The notes: a model not told the origin generated them from the letters alone. Shown: positions 1 through 8,789, counted from the stretch's first letter. The stretch is DNA of 59,321 nt from Sutterella sp. UBA4713 (GCA_002404465.1 DHJT01000084.1:1-59321); one strand, 5' to 3'. Made by a program: numbers and translations.

Positions 1-571
1 TGATGTTAAGTGCACACAAAATCAGAATGCGCGGCGCGAACTGAACGATAAGATCCATTACCTCCATATTGGAGATCTTGGCAACCCATACGTTGTGACT
101 CGATCCAGGGCTCATGGCCGACGGAATAATTGAACCGATAATCGCTGCGCCTGCGATAGCGGGTTTAAATCCGGCACGGACCATGAGCGGAATCATCGTC
201 GGGCTAAAAGCGGCAGCGCAACCGGCTGCCGAAGGAATGGCAATCGCCACAAAAGATGCAACAATCATGCAGAACGGAAGAAGAAAAATTCCGAGTTTCC
301 CCAGTGGTTTGACCATGAGTCCGACGAAGTGCACATCGCAACGTGTGATAGCAATGACAGCAGCAAATCCCATTGAAGAGCAAATGGCAATAATGAGAGA
401 TTTGTTGGTCATATTGGCCACAAACGAACCGAGAGCGACGTTCGGAGCCAATGCCGCAATAGCCATTACCATGCCGGCCGTGAAGAGAACAAGCCGAGTT
501 TCATAGCGTTTAATGAGAGCCGCAATGGTGAGCAAAACAACAAGCCCGGCCATCCAAATAGTCCATGTCAT
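1..571 (-). CDS. DcuC-family anaerobic C4-dicarboxylate transporter, N-terminal part (runs off the window)
   Basis: The frame is open from an ATG at 571 to the left edge, giving 190 residues of the N-terminal part of what is normally a protein of about 450 residues. It is almost entirely hydrophobic membrane segments. The stretch MGFAAVIAITRCD, followed by a VKPLGKLG loop and a serine/glycine-rich re-entrant region ending near IIGSIIPSAMSPGSSHN, matches the DcuC (C4-dicarboxylate uptake C / succinate exporter) family pattern. The start overlaps the stop of the upstream DUF1177 gene as ATGA, and its SD-like GGAGAA lies inside that gene, so the two are translationally coupled. The substrate is unknown. 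A related carboxylate of the same ion-transporter superfamily is possible. Confidence 0.75.
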   Translation of the reverse strand, partial: MTWTIWMAGLVVLLTIAALIKRYETRLVLFTAGMVMAIAALAPNVALGSFVANMTNKSLIIAICSSMGFAAVIAITRCDVHFVGLMVKPLGKLGIFLLPFCMIVASFVAIAIPSAAGCAAAFSPTMIPLMVRAGFKPAIAGAAIIGSIIPSAMSPGSSHNVWVAKISNMEVMDLIVQFAPRILILCALNI

Positions 572-1500
572 AACATTTCTCCTTGAGTTTTAAAGTGTGC
601 AAGAGAGCCGTACAGGCGAATCAGACGAGAAAATTCCTTCTCGTCATAAAAGCTGCAGTGTCGTGACGTAAAAGCCTTAGCAACCTCAACGGCGAATCGA
701 ACTGCTTCGTCAACATCCGTGACATGCGTTGCTCCGGTGGCACAGCCGGCAACCAGAGATTGCGTTGTAATTGCAACGCCGACACACGGAGCTTCGGTAG
801 CGACACTCGGTTGCAAAATTGAATTGATGTGATAAATCCCATTTCCGTAAGGAGTAATGTCCTGTTGTGTAAGTGGGAGCACCGACGCGAGCTCTCCTGT
901 GGTTGTTTCATAAATATCAAGCAACGACTCGCTTACCCTCAGGATGTAGCCGTTTTTTACGGTAGGAGTGATGGCTATTCCGCGTTTATTAAGTATTCGA
1001 TTTCCCTTGGTTGTATCGATGCTAAGAACGGCATCCATTTGAGCATCGATTTCCTCGTGATTACACTGAGCACTTGTAATCGGGGATTCCATAAAAGGAA
1101 CCGGTTCATGCGGTCGTGTCGGAGCGTGAGGACAAACGTGACTAGTCACGATAACGTCCCCTTCCAAAACATCACCTCGGTGCCGCATTCGGCCGAGAAA
1201 AGCGGCGACGGTCAGTGCCGCCAAAGCACCGTCCCCATCGGAAGTAAATCCGATCCTTGTCGGACGAGCGCCGAGACCCCCGAGGCGGCCGACAATGCCG
1301 AGCGTCGGTGCATTCCCTCCCCTTGTCTTTCCATTTCGTCCGGCAATAAGGATCTTGACGAAATCCGTGCTTCCTTTTTCTCCGCTTAGCGTTTTTGTTA
1401 CTGCCTCTGTAACACCCAAGGTTTTCAGATAGCGAACGACAACCTCTCCGTTTACGGACGGGTCATCTAAAAGGTCCAATACATCTAAGAGCAGTTTCAT
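568..1500 (-). CDS. DUF1177 family protein
   Basis: A soluble protein of 310 residues that I assign to DUF1177 from memory of the family pattern (LGIVGRLGGLGARP near residue 70, TSDGDGALAAL near 87). No function is established for the family. A histidine/cysteine-rich motif (SHVCPHAPTRPHEPVPFM, about residues 120-137) and a C-terminal GCATGATHVTDVDEA segment look like possible metal or active-site regions. The start has a strong SD (GGAGGG, 6 nt before ATG). It is the first gene of a two-gene unit with the DcuC-like carrier (4-nt ATGA overlap) and is divergent from a LysR regulator, which suggests a role in using the transported acid. That role is inference. Confidence 0.65.
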   Translation of the reverse strand: MKLLLDVLDLLDDPSVNGEVVVRYLKTLGVTEAVTKTLSGEKGSTDFVKILIAGRNGKTRGGNAPTLGIVGRLGGLGARPTRIGFTSDGDGALAALTVAAFLGRMRHRGDVLEGDVIVTSHVCPHAPTRPHEPVPFMESPITSAQCNHEEIDAQMDAVLSIDTTKGNRILNKRGIAITPTVKNGYILRVSESLLDIYETTTGELASVLPLTQQDITPYGNGIYHINSILQPSVATEAPCVGVAITTQSLVAGCATGATHVTDVDEAVRFAVEVAKAFTSRHCSFYDEKEFSRLIRLYGSLAHFKTQGEML

Positions 1501-1512
1501 ATTCCCTCCGAG

Positions 1513-1527
1513 TTCAAATCCACTGAA
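1513..1527. promoter_or_regulatory. candidate LysR-type operator (T-N11-A inverted repeat)
   Basis: TTCA-N7-TGAA forms an inverted repeat with the T-N11-A core typical of LysR-box sites. It lies in the 108-nt gap between the divergent DUF1177 and lysR starts, 12 nt upstream of the DUF1177 ATG. This is pattern matching only; short repeats of this kind also arise by chance. Confidence 0.35.
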
Positions 1528-1608
1528 TTCTGTACAAGAGGGCTAATCACTGAAAACAAAAATGCCAAAGAGTGCTAACCTTTATTCCCTACAGGAATGG
1601 GAGAGAAT

Positions 1609-2553
1609 ATGAAAATTCCGTTTTTTAACGAGGAAGTAACTGCCTTTCTGGCTGTAGCAGAGTCCCGAAGTTTTTCAATAGCCGCTATCCGCCTAGGAGT
1701 TACACAATCAGCCGTCACAAAAGCGATAGCGCGCCTGGAAAAGGAACTTGAGGTGGAACTTTTTGATCGAAGTTGCCGACCGATTGCGGCAACGGAAGAA
1801 GCCATTCGGCTGTTAAAAGAGTTGTCCTCCTGCCGAAGCTCTTTACAGGAAACAGCGGAAACAATTCGAGAAAAATCCCTCTTGAAACCTGTATATAGAA
1901 TCGGCGGAATCGAAATTCTTTCCAAATGTTTTTTGCCGAATCTGTTCCAAAAGTTAAATCGCGAGGCTTCCGAAATTATTTCTCAAACAGCACCTTCCCA
2001 TGTCCTTTTAAAGCAATTAATTCGACATGAAATTGATTGTGCCTTTGTCAGCAACGTGTTTGCAGAAATTAAGGGGCTATCTCGGGTTAAGGTTTTTGAA
2101 GAAGAAACGATTATTCTTCTTCCGAAGTCATACGCCAAGCAATCCGAGGCGTGGACATGGAATCGGCTACAACTCTTAGGGATTCCATTTCTCCACTTTG
2201 CCCACGAGGGGGGAGCCGGACGACTGATCGACACGTATATGAGTCAACTTAACTTCAAGACACCAAATCGCATCGAAGTCGATTCGACAAGTTCCATGAT
2301 TGCACTTGTTGCAAAAGGTCTTGGGTGGACTACTCTTGGTCCGATGGCTCTTTTGCAAAATCCCGAGTTTTTACCTCAAGTGGCAGTTGTGAAGATGCCG
2401 CCGCCGAGCATGCTCGGAACCGTCTATATCGTCAGCCTACAAGGCGAAAACGAAAAGCGTGTAAAAAAATTGATAAAGCTATCAAAGCAAATCTTCGACA
2501 AACAAATTCATCCCCAAATTAGAAAGCTCCTTCACCAACTTTCTTTTCCTTAA
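1609..2553 (+). CDS. LysR-family transcriptional regulator
   Basis: A protein of 314 residues from the preferred ATG at 1609, which has GGGAGAG a few nt upstream. An in-frame ATG at 1597 would have its SD too close. The N-terminal winged helix-turn-helix covers about residues 5-65 (LGVTQSAVTKAIARLEKEL), followed by a LysR substrate-binding domain. The effector domain carries a GGAGRLIDTYM segment that recurs in altered form in the LysR at 58139-59098, so the two are paralogues of one subfamily. It is divergent from the DUF1177-dcuC-like pair and is probably its regulator, as is usual for divergent LysR genes. Confidence 0.93.
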   Translation: MKIPFFNEEVTAFLAVAESRSFSIAAIRLGVTQSAVTKAIARLEKELEVELFDRSCRPIAATEEAIRLLKELSSCRSSLQETAETIREKSLLKPVYRIGGIEILSKCFLPNLFQKLNREASEIISQTAPSHVLLKQLIRHEIDCAFVSNVFAEIKGLSRVKVFEEETIILLPKSYAKQSEAWTWNRLQLLGIPFLHFAHEGGAGRLIDTYMSQLNFKTPNRIEVDSTSSMIALVAKGLGWTTLGPMALLQNPEFLPQVAVVKMPPPSMLGTVYIVSLQGENEKRVKKLIKLSKQIFDKQIHPQIRKLLHQLSFP

Positions 2554-2577
2554 ATAAAAACTCAACATTCCGAACAC

Positions 2578-2610
2578 AAAAAAGGGGGCCCGAGAAACCC
2601 CGGGAACCCC
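2578..2610 (-). terminator. rho-independent terminator after ihfB
   Basis: Read on the minus strand, GGGG-TT-CCCG, an 8-nt loop, then CGGG-CCCC form a bulged stem followed by C and six T. It sits about 45 nt past the ihfB stop, in the convergent gap with the LysR gene. Confidence 0.65.
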
Positions 2611-2653
2611 GTTTTCCCCCGCATGAGGCGGGATACTTCGATCGCTGAGACGA

Positions 2654-2965
2654 TTAAGACTCGGACTCGACCTTCATTCTTTCGTTCAAAGCATCACGAA
2701 TTTCTTTGCCCGCGCGGAAATAAGGCACATACTTGGCAGGAACCTGAACGGTTTCCCCCGTACGCGGATTACGTCCTTTGCGTGCCTCGCGATGCTTGAC
2801 GGAAAAACTGCCGAACCCGCGGATTTCCACACGCACACCGCGGCTTAAGGCGCTTACTGCCGTACGCAAAACTTCGTTAACGGCAAACTCAGCTTCGCGA
2901 TTCGTCAGATTCGGCAAACGTGCAAAAATTCGATCAATCAGTTCTGATTTAGTCAGGGCTCGCAT
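2654..2965 (-). CDS. ihfB: integration host factor subunit beta
   Basis: 103 residues, the usual IhfB length apart from a short N-terminal MRA extension before LTKSELIDRI. The HU/IHF fold is complete: the helical N-terminus, RGFGSFSVKHREARKGRNPRTGE (beta arm, with the intercalating proline in NPRTG) and a C-terminal helix. With IhfA (not in this window) it bends DNA by about 160 degrees at recombination, replication and promoter sites. It follows rpsA by 21 nt, the conserved rpsA-ihfB order of beta- and gammaproteobacteria. The SD (AGGGAGC) supports this start. Confidence 0.96.
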   Translation of the reverse strand: MRALTKSELIDRIFARLPNLTNREAEFAVNEVLRTAVSALSRGVRVEIRGFGSFSVKHREARKGRNPRTGETVQVPAKYVPYFRAGKEIRDALNERMKVESES

Positions 2966-2986
2966 ATAAAAGCTCCCTAGGTTTGG

Positions 2987-4672
2987 TTACTTTTCCTCGA
3001 GTTTCGCCTTCAGAAGGGCGCCGAGATTTGTCGTTCCGGTTGTCGCATCGCTGTTAACGCGATTGAGCGCTTCACGGGTTTCCGCAGCATCCTTCGCCTT
3101 AATCGAAAGCTGAATGTTGCGGTTCTTACGGTCGATACTCGTAATGACCGCCTCGATTGCGTCGCCGACATTGAGCTTCGTGGTCGCATCCTCAACACGT
3201 TCCGTGCTGATTTCGGAAGCGCGCAAGTATCCTTCGACGTCGTTCCCTAAATCGATAACGGCACCCTTGCTGTCAACGGACTTAACGGTTCCCTTAACAA
3301 TCGAGCCCTTTTCGTGCGAGCTCGTGAATGTACCGAACGGATCGCCCGAGAGTTGCTTGACACCGAGACTAACGCGTTCGCGTTCCGTGTCAATCGCCAA
3401 CACAACCGCTTCGACCTCTTCGCCCTTCTTGTAATTATGAACAACTTGTTCACCCGGTTCCGTCCAAGACAAATCAGACAGGTGCACCAGTCCGTCGATT
3501 CCGCCCGGCAATCCGATAAAGACACCGAAGTCCGTAATCGACTTGATCTGTCCCTTGACATGGTCGCCCTTGTGGTGAGTCTGGCTGAACTCTTCCCAAG
3601 GATTGGCCTTGCACTGCTTCATGCCCAAAGAGATACGACGACGTTCTTCGTCGATATCCAAAACCTGAACTTCAACTTCCTGGCCGAGCGTGACAACTTT
3701 CTTCGGATCGATGTTCTTATTGGTCCAATCCATTTCAGAAACATGCACCAGACCTTCGATACCCGGTTCAATTTCGACAAATGCACCGTAGTCGGTGATA
3801 TTCGTGACCTTGCCGAAAAGACGTGTTCCCTTCGGATAGCGACGGGCAATTCCAAGCCACGGATCTTCGCCCAGTTGCTTTAAGCCCAGCGAAACACGGT
3901 TCTTTTCTTGGTCGAACTTCAGGACCTTAGCTTCGATTTCCTGACCGACGCTCACGACCTCGCTCGGATGACGCACGCGTCTCCAAGCCAAATCCGTGAT
4001 ATGGAGCAAGCCGTCGATGCCGCCCAAGTCGACAAACGCACCGTAATCGGTAATGTTCTTAACAACACCCTTGACGATAGCCCCTTCCTTGAGGGTTTCG
4101 AGCAGTTTGGCGCGTTCTTCCCCCATGCTCGCCTCAACAACAGCGCGGCGAGAAACAACAACGTTATTACGTTTACGATCAAGCTTGATAACCTTAAATT
4201 CCATCGTCTTGCCTTCATAGGGCGTCGTATCCTTCACAGGATGCGTATCGACGAGAGAACCGGGCAGGAAGGCACGAATGCCGTTGGTCATGACGGTCAG
4301 GCCGCCCTTGACCTTGCCTGTAATAGTACCGGTAACCAGTTCGCCGCTTTCCAGAGCCTTTTCCAGGTTCATCCAAGCAGCAAGACGCTTGGCCTTATCA
4401 CGAGAGAGAATCGTATCGCCGAAGCCGTTTTCCACGGATTCGATAGCGACAGAGACGAAATCCCCGGGTTTGACCGTCACTTCGCCGCGGTCATCTTTGA
4501 ATTCTTCAACCGGGATATAGGACTCACTTTTCAAACCGGCATTGACCACGACAAAATTGCCGTCGACGCGCACGATTTCAGCGGTGATGACTTCTCCTTG
4601 ACGCATCTCCTGTTTAGCGAGGCTTTCCTCAAAAAGTTGCGCAAACGATTCGTTATTAGTGTTGTTGGACAT
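2987..4672 (-). CDS. rpsA: 30S ribosomal protein S1
   Basis: 561 residues with six S1 (OB-fold) repeats, visible as repeated blocks such as ITDYGAFVDLGGIDGLLHITDLAW and VTNITDYGAFVEIEPGIEGL. The first two repeats are divergent (ribosome binding) and the last four bind mRNA. S1 delivers structured mRNAs to the 30S subunit. The start ATG at 4672 lacks a nearby SD; a purine-rich GGAAGGGTGAG lies about 25 nt upstream, as expected for an S1 message that is translationally autoregulated. A terminator-like hairpin lies between it and cmk. The antisense strand is open over long stretches but shows no gene features. Confidence 0.98.
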   Translation of the reverse strand: MSNNTNNESFAQLFEESLAKQEMRQGEVITAEIVRVDGNFVVVNAGLKSESYIPVEEFKDDRGEVTVKPGDFVSVAIESVENGFGDTILSRDKAKRLAAWMNLEKALESGELVTGTITGKVKGGLTVMTNGIRAFLPGSLVDTHPVKDTTPYEGKTMEFKVIKLDRKRNNVVVSRRAVVEASMGEERAKLLETLKEGAIVKGVVKNITDYGAFVDLGGIDGLLHITDLAWRRVRHPSEVVSVGQEIEAKVLKFDQEKNRVSLGLKQLGEDPWLGIARRYPKGTRLFGKVTNITDYGAFVEIEPGIEGLVHVSEMDWTNKNIDPKKVVTLGQEVEVQVLDIDEERRRISLGMKQCKANPWEEFSQTHHKGDHVKGQIKSITDFGVFIGLPGGIDGLVHLSDLSWTEPGEQVVHNYKKGEEVEAVVLAIDTERERVSLGVKQLSGDPFGTFTSSHEKGSIVKGTVKSVDSKGAVIDLGNDVEGYLRASEISTERVEDATTKLNVGDAIEAVITSIDRKNRNIQLSIKAKDAAETREALNRVNSDATTGTTNLGALLKAKLEEK

Positions 4673-4728
4673 GTATGTTCGTTAAAAAAATTGCTCACCC
4701 TTCCGGAATTGAGTGGGTGGAGTTTGAG

Positions 4729-4760
4729 TAAAAACTCGAAAGCCTCCGGTCGCTTTCGAG
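4729..4760 (-). terminator. intercistronic terminator or attenuator between cmk and rpsA
   Basis: On the minus strand a perfect 9-bp stem CTCGAAAGC / GCTTTCGAG with an 8-nt loop is followed directly by TTTTTA. It begins 9 nt after the cmk stop and ends about 57 nt before the rpsA start. It should reduce read-through from the aromatic-biosynthesis operon into rpsA, or serve as a regulated attenuator. Confidence 0.75.
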
Positions 4761-4768
4761 AGTAAAAA

Positions 4769-5440
4769 TCATTTTTCCAGCGCGCAATACCAATCGAGGA
4801 CACACCGAACGGTCTGTTCAATCGTTTGATCGGAACTATCTAAAAGCCGAGCATCTGAAGCAGGACGCGTCGGGGCCACAGCACGTTCCCGATCGCGTTT
4901 GTCCCGCTCCTGCAAATCACGCGCGAGGTCTGTTAGGTTAGCAGAAATTCCTCGCTGTATCAACTGCTTATAGCGTCTTTGCGCACGAACTTGAGCAGAG
5001 GCGGTTAAAAACACCTTCAGACAGGCATTCGGAAACACAACCGTCCCCATATCTCGCCCGTCGGCCACCAATCCCGGAACCCGGCAAAAGTCCCGCTCCA
5101 AAGCCAAAATCGCCTCTCGAACCGAACGCATTGTTGCCACGCGACTTGCGGCCAATCCGATAGTTTCCTGACGAATCGCCTCGGTAACGTCTCTTCCGGA
5201 CAAAAACACCTTGCCCTCTTTGAAAAGAGGGCGCATCCGACGGGTAATCTCAGCACAGGCCGCCTCATCGTCCAAATCAACATGCGCCGATATGCATGAA
5301 AGTGCCGCCAAACGAAAAAGCGCGCCCGAATCCAAATAATGAAAACCGAGTTCACGTGCCACTTCGGAGGCAATTGTTCCTTTGCCGCTTGCCGTCGGAC
5401 CGTCAATCGTAATAACCCGAACTGCCGATTTATCGTCCAT
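4769..5440 (-). CDS. cmk: cytidylate kinase
   Basis: 223 residues, normal for bacterial Cmk. The P-loop is IDGPTASGKGT at residues 11-21, followed by YLDSGALFR (nucleotide-monophosphate-binding region) and the VADGRDMGTVVFP motif. It transfers phosphate from ATP to CMP or dCMP, feeding CTP and dCTP pools. The start has an excellent SD (GGAGAGGA). It lies 11 nt after aroA and upstream of rpsA, the classical aroA-cmk-rpsA order. Confidence 0.97.
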   Translation of the reverse strand: MDDKSAVRVITIDGPTASGKGTIASEVARELGFHYLDSGALFRLAALSCISAHVDLDDEAACAEITRRMRPLFKEGKVFLSGRDVTEAIRQETIGLAASRVATMRSVREAILALERDFCRVPGLVADGRDMGTVVFPNACLKVFLTASAQVRAQRRYKQLIQRGISANLTDLARDLQERDKRDRERAVAPTRPASDARLLDSSDQTIEQTVRCVLDWYCALEK

Positions 5441-5451
5441 CCGTCCTCTCC

Positions 5452-6777
5452 TTACCCTTGCAATCGAGCCGAATCCTGTCCGATTAACGAAAAAAACGCC
5501 TTGAAAAATTCCGGAAATGTTTTAGCCGTACATGCCGGGTTCTCAATTTGCACAGAGACGCCGGCACAGGCCGCCAAAGCAAAACTCATGGCCATGCGAT
5601 GGTCCGAGTACGTTGCCACGCGAGCCGACGAAATCCGCGGCCCCCTTTCAACACGAATCCAATCAGGGCCTGACAAAACGCAGGCTCCGAACTTGGAAAT
5701 TTCACGAACCATCGCATCGAGTCGATCGGTCTCCTTGACACGCCAAGAAGCAATTCCTGTAAGTTCCATCGCCCCCTGAGTGCAAAGCGCCATCGGTACA
5801 AACGTCATTGCCGCATCCGGAATGGATAAGCAATCAACCGTGAGGCCGCGAAGCGGTGTCCCCGGTTTTCTTGAAACTTCAATAAAATCATCAGCGAAAA
5901 CCACATCGGCTCCCATCCGTGCCAGCACATCGGCAAAGTGTACGTCGCCTTGAAGCGAGTGGCGTCCGAGGCCCGTTACACGAACAGGACCACCAGCTAA
6001 AGCACCCAGTGCCAAAAAATAACTGGCCCCCGACGCATCTCCTTCTACTGTGTAGGTTCCGGGGGACGACATCGTTCTTGTGCCGACGATGTATCCGTCG
6101 GATGTCTCCTGAACATCCGCACCGAAAGAACGCATCATGGAAACGGTCATTTCGACATAAGGACGACTGATAAGCTTCCCGACGATTTCAATGTGAAATG
6201 CACGATGAAGGCGCCTTGCCCAGCCGACAGAAGCCAGAAGTAATGCCGTCAAAAACTGGCTGGAAACAGAGCCGCGAACGCGCGTCGTGTCCGACTGAAT
6301 TTGAGAAGGGAAAATACACAGGGGAAGGCACCCGGGAGTGCCCCTGTATTCAATCTTGGCTCCGACAGCCCGAAGGGCATCAACAAGATCTGCAATCGGC
6401 CTTTCGCGCATCCGTTTAACACCGTCAAGCACATATGTTCCGCCGGCAAAGGCTAAAAATGCCGTCAGCATACGCGAAACCGTTCCGGCATTGCCGACGA
6501 AAAGCTCCGCTTCACGTAACGGAAACTCACTGCCGGGTGTTATAAAAAAATCGCCTCCTCTCTGTTTAACATCTGCCCCAAGTCGCTGTAAAGCCTCGAG
6601 CATGCGCTCGGTATCCTCGGCCTTAAGCAAACCTTTCAAACACGTTGTCTCCGAACAAAGCGCCGCCAACAGAAGCGCTCGGTTAGAAATCGATTTAGAC
6701 CCCGGAAGACTGATCTGTCCGCTTGCCCGAGCAATCGGGGCAACGGTTAAAACATTTTCGCCTACACATTGCGTCAT
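5452..6777 (-). CDS. aroA: 3-phosphoshikimate 1-carboxyvinyltransferase (EPSP synthase)
   Basis: 441 residues from the ATG at 6777. The frame is open upstream, but that part lies inside tyrA and is not conserved-looking. It joins PEP and shikimate-3-phosphate in the sixth step of the shikimate pathway. Visible signatures are LPGSKSISNRALLLAAL near the N-terminus, the PEP-binding GNAGTVSRMLTAFLA loop, and KETDRLDAM near the C-terminus. The binding loop reads GNAGTVSR, the glyphosate-sensitive-like order with GNAGT intact. It starts 4 nt after the tyrA stop and is probably translationally coupled. Confidence 0.97.
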   Translation of the reverse strand: MTQCVGENVLTVAPIARASGQISLPGSKSISNRALLLAALCSETTCLKGLLKAEDTERMLEALQRLGADVKQRGGDFFITPGSEFPLREAELFVGNAGTVSRMLTAFLAFAGGTYVLDGVKRMRERPIADLVDALRAVGAKIEYRGTPGCLPLCIFPSQIQSDTTRVRGSVSSQFLTALLLASVGWARRLHRAFHIEIVGKLISRPYVEMTVSMMRSFGADVQETSDGYIVGTRTMSSPGTYTVEGDASGASYFLALGALAGGPVRVTGLGRHSLQGDVHFADVLARMGADVVFADDFIEVSRKPGTPLRGLTVDCLSIPDAAMTFVPMALCTQGAMELTGIASWRVKETDRLDAMVREISKFGACVLSGPDWIRVERGPRISSARVATYSDHRMAMSFALAACAGVSVQIENPACTAKTFPEFFKAFFSLIGQDSARLQG

Positions 6778-6781
6778 CGTA

Positions 6782-7627
6782 TTAAAGCCCGCTTCTTGCC
6801 GTCGCCGAACGCTCGAAAAATTCTTCGATTGTTTTTCCGTCAGCCTTATCGATTGCCTGGGTAAGAGCATCCAAAGTCGCTTTGTAGTAAGCCAAGCTTT
6901 CGAGCAAAGCTTCCCTGTTTGAGAGGCAAATATCACGCCACATCGTCGGCGACGAGGCGGCAATGCGTGTCGTATCTCGGAATCCGGGGCCTGCTAAATG
7001 CAGGCGTCGTTCGGAATTGTCCATCGATAAGACAGCATCAACCAATGCATAAGAGACGACATGAGGCAAGTGGCTGACACTGGCAAAAATCGAATCGTGT
7101 TCGGCAACCGTCATTTCAAGCAGTTTGGCTCCCGTTGCCGCCCACAGCTTGCGCCAGACCGTCTGTGAAACCTGCGTTGTCTCCTCCAGCGGAGTTACGA
7201 TCGCATTAGCCCCGACAAAAAGAGACGGGACGGCAGCATCCACGCCGGTCTTTTCGCCGCCGGCAATCGGATGGACGGGGCAGTAGTTACAGACAGCCTT
7301 ACCCAAAATCTCCCGAGCATCGGCTACGACAGATCCGCGAACGGACCCGACATCGCTAATAACGGCCGTCTCGGAAAGAACCGACGCAATCTCTTTAAAA
7401 ACAAAACGAATGGCCAAAACTGGGACGGCAATTAAAACCGCATCGGCACCTTCTACAGCCTCCCGCATTGTTTCGGCGACGCAATCGGCCGCTCCGATAT
7501 CAACGGCTTTCTCGGCCGACGCAATGTGTCGATTATAAGCGACGACCGTATCAAGAACTCCGGCCTGCTTCATGGCCCACGTTGCTGAAGTGCCGATTAA
7601 ACCGCATCCGATCAGTGCCAGACGCAT
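6782..7627 (-). CDS. tyrA: prephenate (or arogenate) dehydrogenase
   Basis: 281 residues with an N-terminal Rossmann NAD(P)-binding motif (LIGCGLIGTS, residues 5-14) and the HPIAGGEKTGVDAA catalytic region with its conserved histidine. It oxidatively decarboxylates prephenate to 4-hydroxyphenylpyruvate for tyrosine. There is no chorismate mutase domain and no C-terminal ACT domain, so it is the short monofunctional class. Cofactor choice cannot be read with certainty. It lies between pheA and aroA; the hisC often found between pheA and tyrA in Burkholderiales is missing. Confidence 0.94.
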   Translation of the reverse strand: MRLALIGCGLIGTSATWAMKQAGVLDTVVAYNRHIASAEKAVDIGAADCVAETMREAVEGADAVLIAVPVLAIRFVFKEIASVLSETAVISDVGSVRGSVVADAREILGKAVCNYCPVHPIAGGEKTGVDAAVPSLFVGANAIVTPLEETTQVSQTVWRKLWAATGAKLLEMTVAEHDSIFASVSHLPHVVSYALVDAVLSMDNSERRLHLAGPGFRDTTRIAASSPTMWRDICLSNREALLESLAYYKATLDALTQAIDKADGKTIEEFFERSATARSGL

Positions 7628-7687
7628 GTCCTTCTCCTTTCAGCATGCGAAAAAGCATCCGCACGCCCGCAAATACACAACAGAAAC

Positions 7688-8785
7688 TTAGAAGACATCG
7701 ACCGCCTTCGGATATGAGCCGAGCACTTTAAGAACGGACGTACACTGTTTCATTTGATAAAGTGCTTGACAAACATTAGGGTCTTTTTCAAACCCTTCGA
7801 TATCCACATAGAACGTATATTCCCATCCGCCGGTTCGGGCCGGACGACTTTCGAGCTTGACCATGGAAACACCGTGTTCCTTAAACGGCTCCAAAACCTG
7901 ACAGAGCCCGCCGGAAACATTGGCGCATACAAACCAAATCGAGGTCTTTGCAAGCTGTGTCGGGATATCCTGAATCGGGCTCTTCCCCAGGACAAAAAAG
8001 CGCGTGCGATTGCGTGTGTCATCCTGAATGGCCGACGCAAGAATTGTTAAGTTGTATAGTTCGGCCGCTCTCTCTGCGGCAATTGCCGCCATTGACGCAT
8101 CCGTTTGTGCATCCTGAGCCGCTTTGGCATTGCTGGCCGCCGGAACAAGTTCGACCCCCGGCAGGTGCGCAGTCAACCAATTACGACATTGAGCCAGAGC
8201 TTGAGGATGCGCAGAAACGCACTTAATATCGCCGAGTACCGTTGCCCGCGACATCAAGTTGTGAACAACGGGAACATTGACCTCTCCGACGATACAAAGC
8301 GACGTGCGTACCAAAAGATCCAAGGTGCGCGTAACCGTCCCTTGTGCCGAATTTTCAATCGGGACAACCGCATAGTCGACTTGACCGGTTTCCGCCGCAC
8401 GAAACGCCTCGTCAATGTTCGGGCAGGCCAGCATCGCAACACCGTGACCGAATGCTCGAATAGCCGCCATCTCACAAAACGTTCCTTGCGGACCGAGATA
8501 GGCCACGCGCATCGGTTTTTCAAGCGATCGACACGCCGACATAATTTCGCGGAAAATCTGAGCCAGAGAGGCTCCTTCTAATTTTCCTCCGAGAGCGCGG
8601 GACCTTTCTATCACACGCTCGAGGACAACTCGTTCTCGCTCAGGGCGGTAAACCGCCGACGATCCCTTTGCAACTCCCACCTCGTGTGCCAGTGTCGCAC
8701 GCTCGACAAGAAGCTCGGTTAACTTGTCGTCAACGGCATCGATTTTCTTTCTCAGTAGGGCAATTCGCTCGGTATTTTCGGTCAT
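7688..8785 (-). CDS. pheA: bifunctional chorismate mutase / prephenate dehydratase (P-protein)
   Basis: 365 residues from the ATG at 8785, placed 4 nt after the serC stop. An AroQ-type chorismate mutase occupies about residues 5-85 (RKKIDAVDDKLTELL), prephenate dehydratase about 95-270 (YLGPQGTFCEMAA, then NRTRFFVLG with the catalytic-region threonine), and an ACT regulatory domain about 280-365 with the ESRP phenylalanine-contact motif. It makes phenylpyruvate from chorismate and is expected to be feedback-inhibited by phenylalanine. Confidence 0.96.
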   Translation of the reverse strand: MTENTERIALLRKKIDAVDDKLTELLVERATLAHEVGVAKGSSAVYRPERERVVLERVIERSRALGGKLEGASLAQIFREIMSACRSLEKPMRVAYLGPQGTFCEMAAIRAFGHGVAMLACPNIDEAFRAAETGQVDYAVVPIENSAQGTVTRTLDLLVRTSLCIVGEVNVPVVHNLMSRATVLGDIKCVSAHPQALAQCRNWLTAHLPGVELVPAASNAKAAQDAQTDASMAAIAAERAAELYNLTILASAIQDDTRNRTRFFVLGKSPIQDIPTQLAKTSIWFVCANVSGGLCQVLEPFKEHGVSMVKLESRPARTGGWEYTFYVDIEGFEKDPNVCQALYQMKQCTSVLKVLGSYPKAVDVF

Positions 8786-8789
8786 AGTT

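Noticed and set aside
829..1389. Plus-strand open frame of 186 codons
   Set aside because: It is antisense to the DUF1177 gene, which has a strong SD, translational coupling and family motifs; the plus frame has none.
3908..4765. Long plus-strand open frame of 285 codons opposite rpsA, with others nearby at 3114-3883
   Set aside because: It lies entirely antisense to a complete rpsA, has no domain pattern or SD, and arises from the codon composition of rpsA.
6778..6963. Extension of aroA by 62 codons upstream
   Set aside because: The extra part overlaps tyrA out of frame, is Arg-rich and unlike EPSP synthase; MTQCVGENVL then LPGSKSISNRA fits the normal start.
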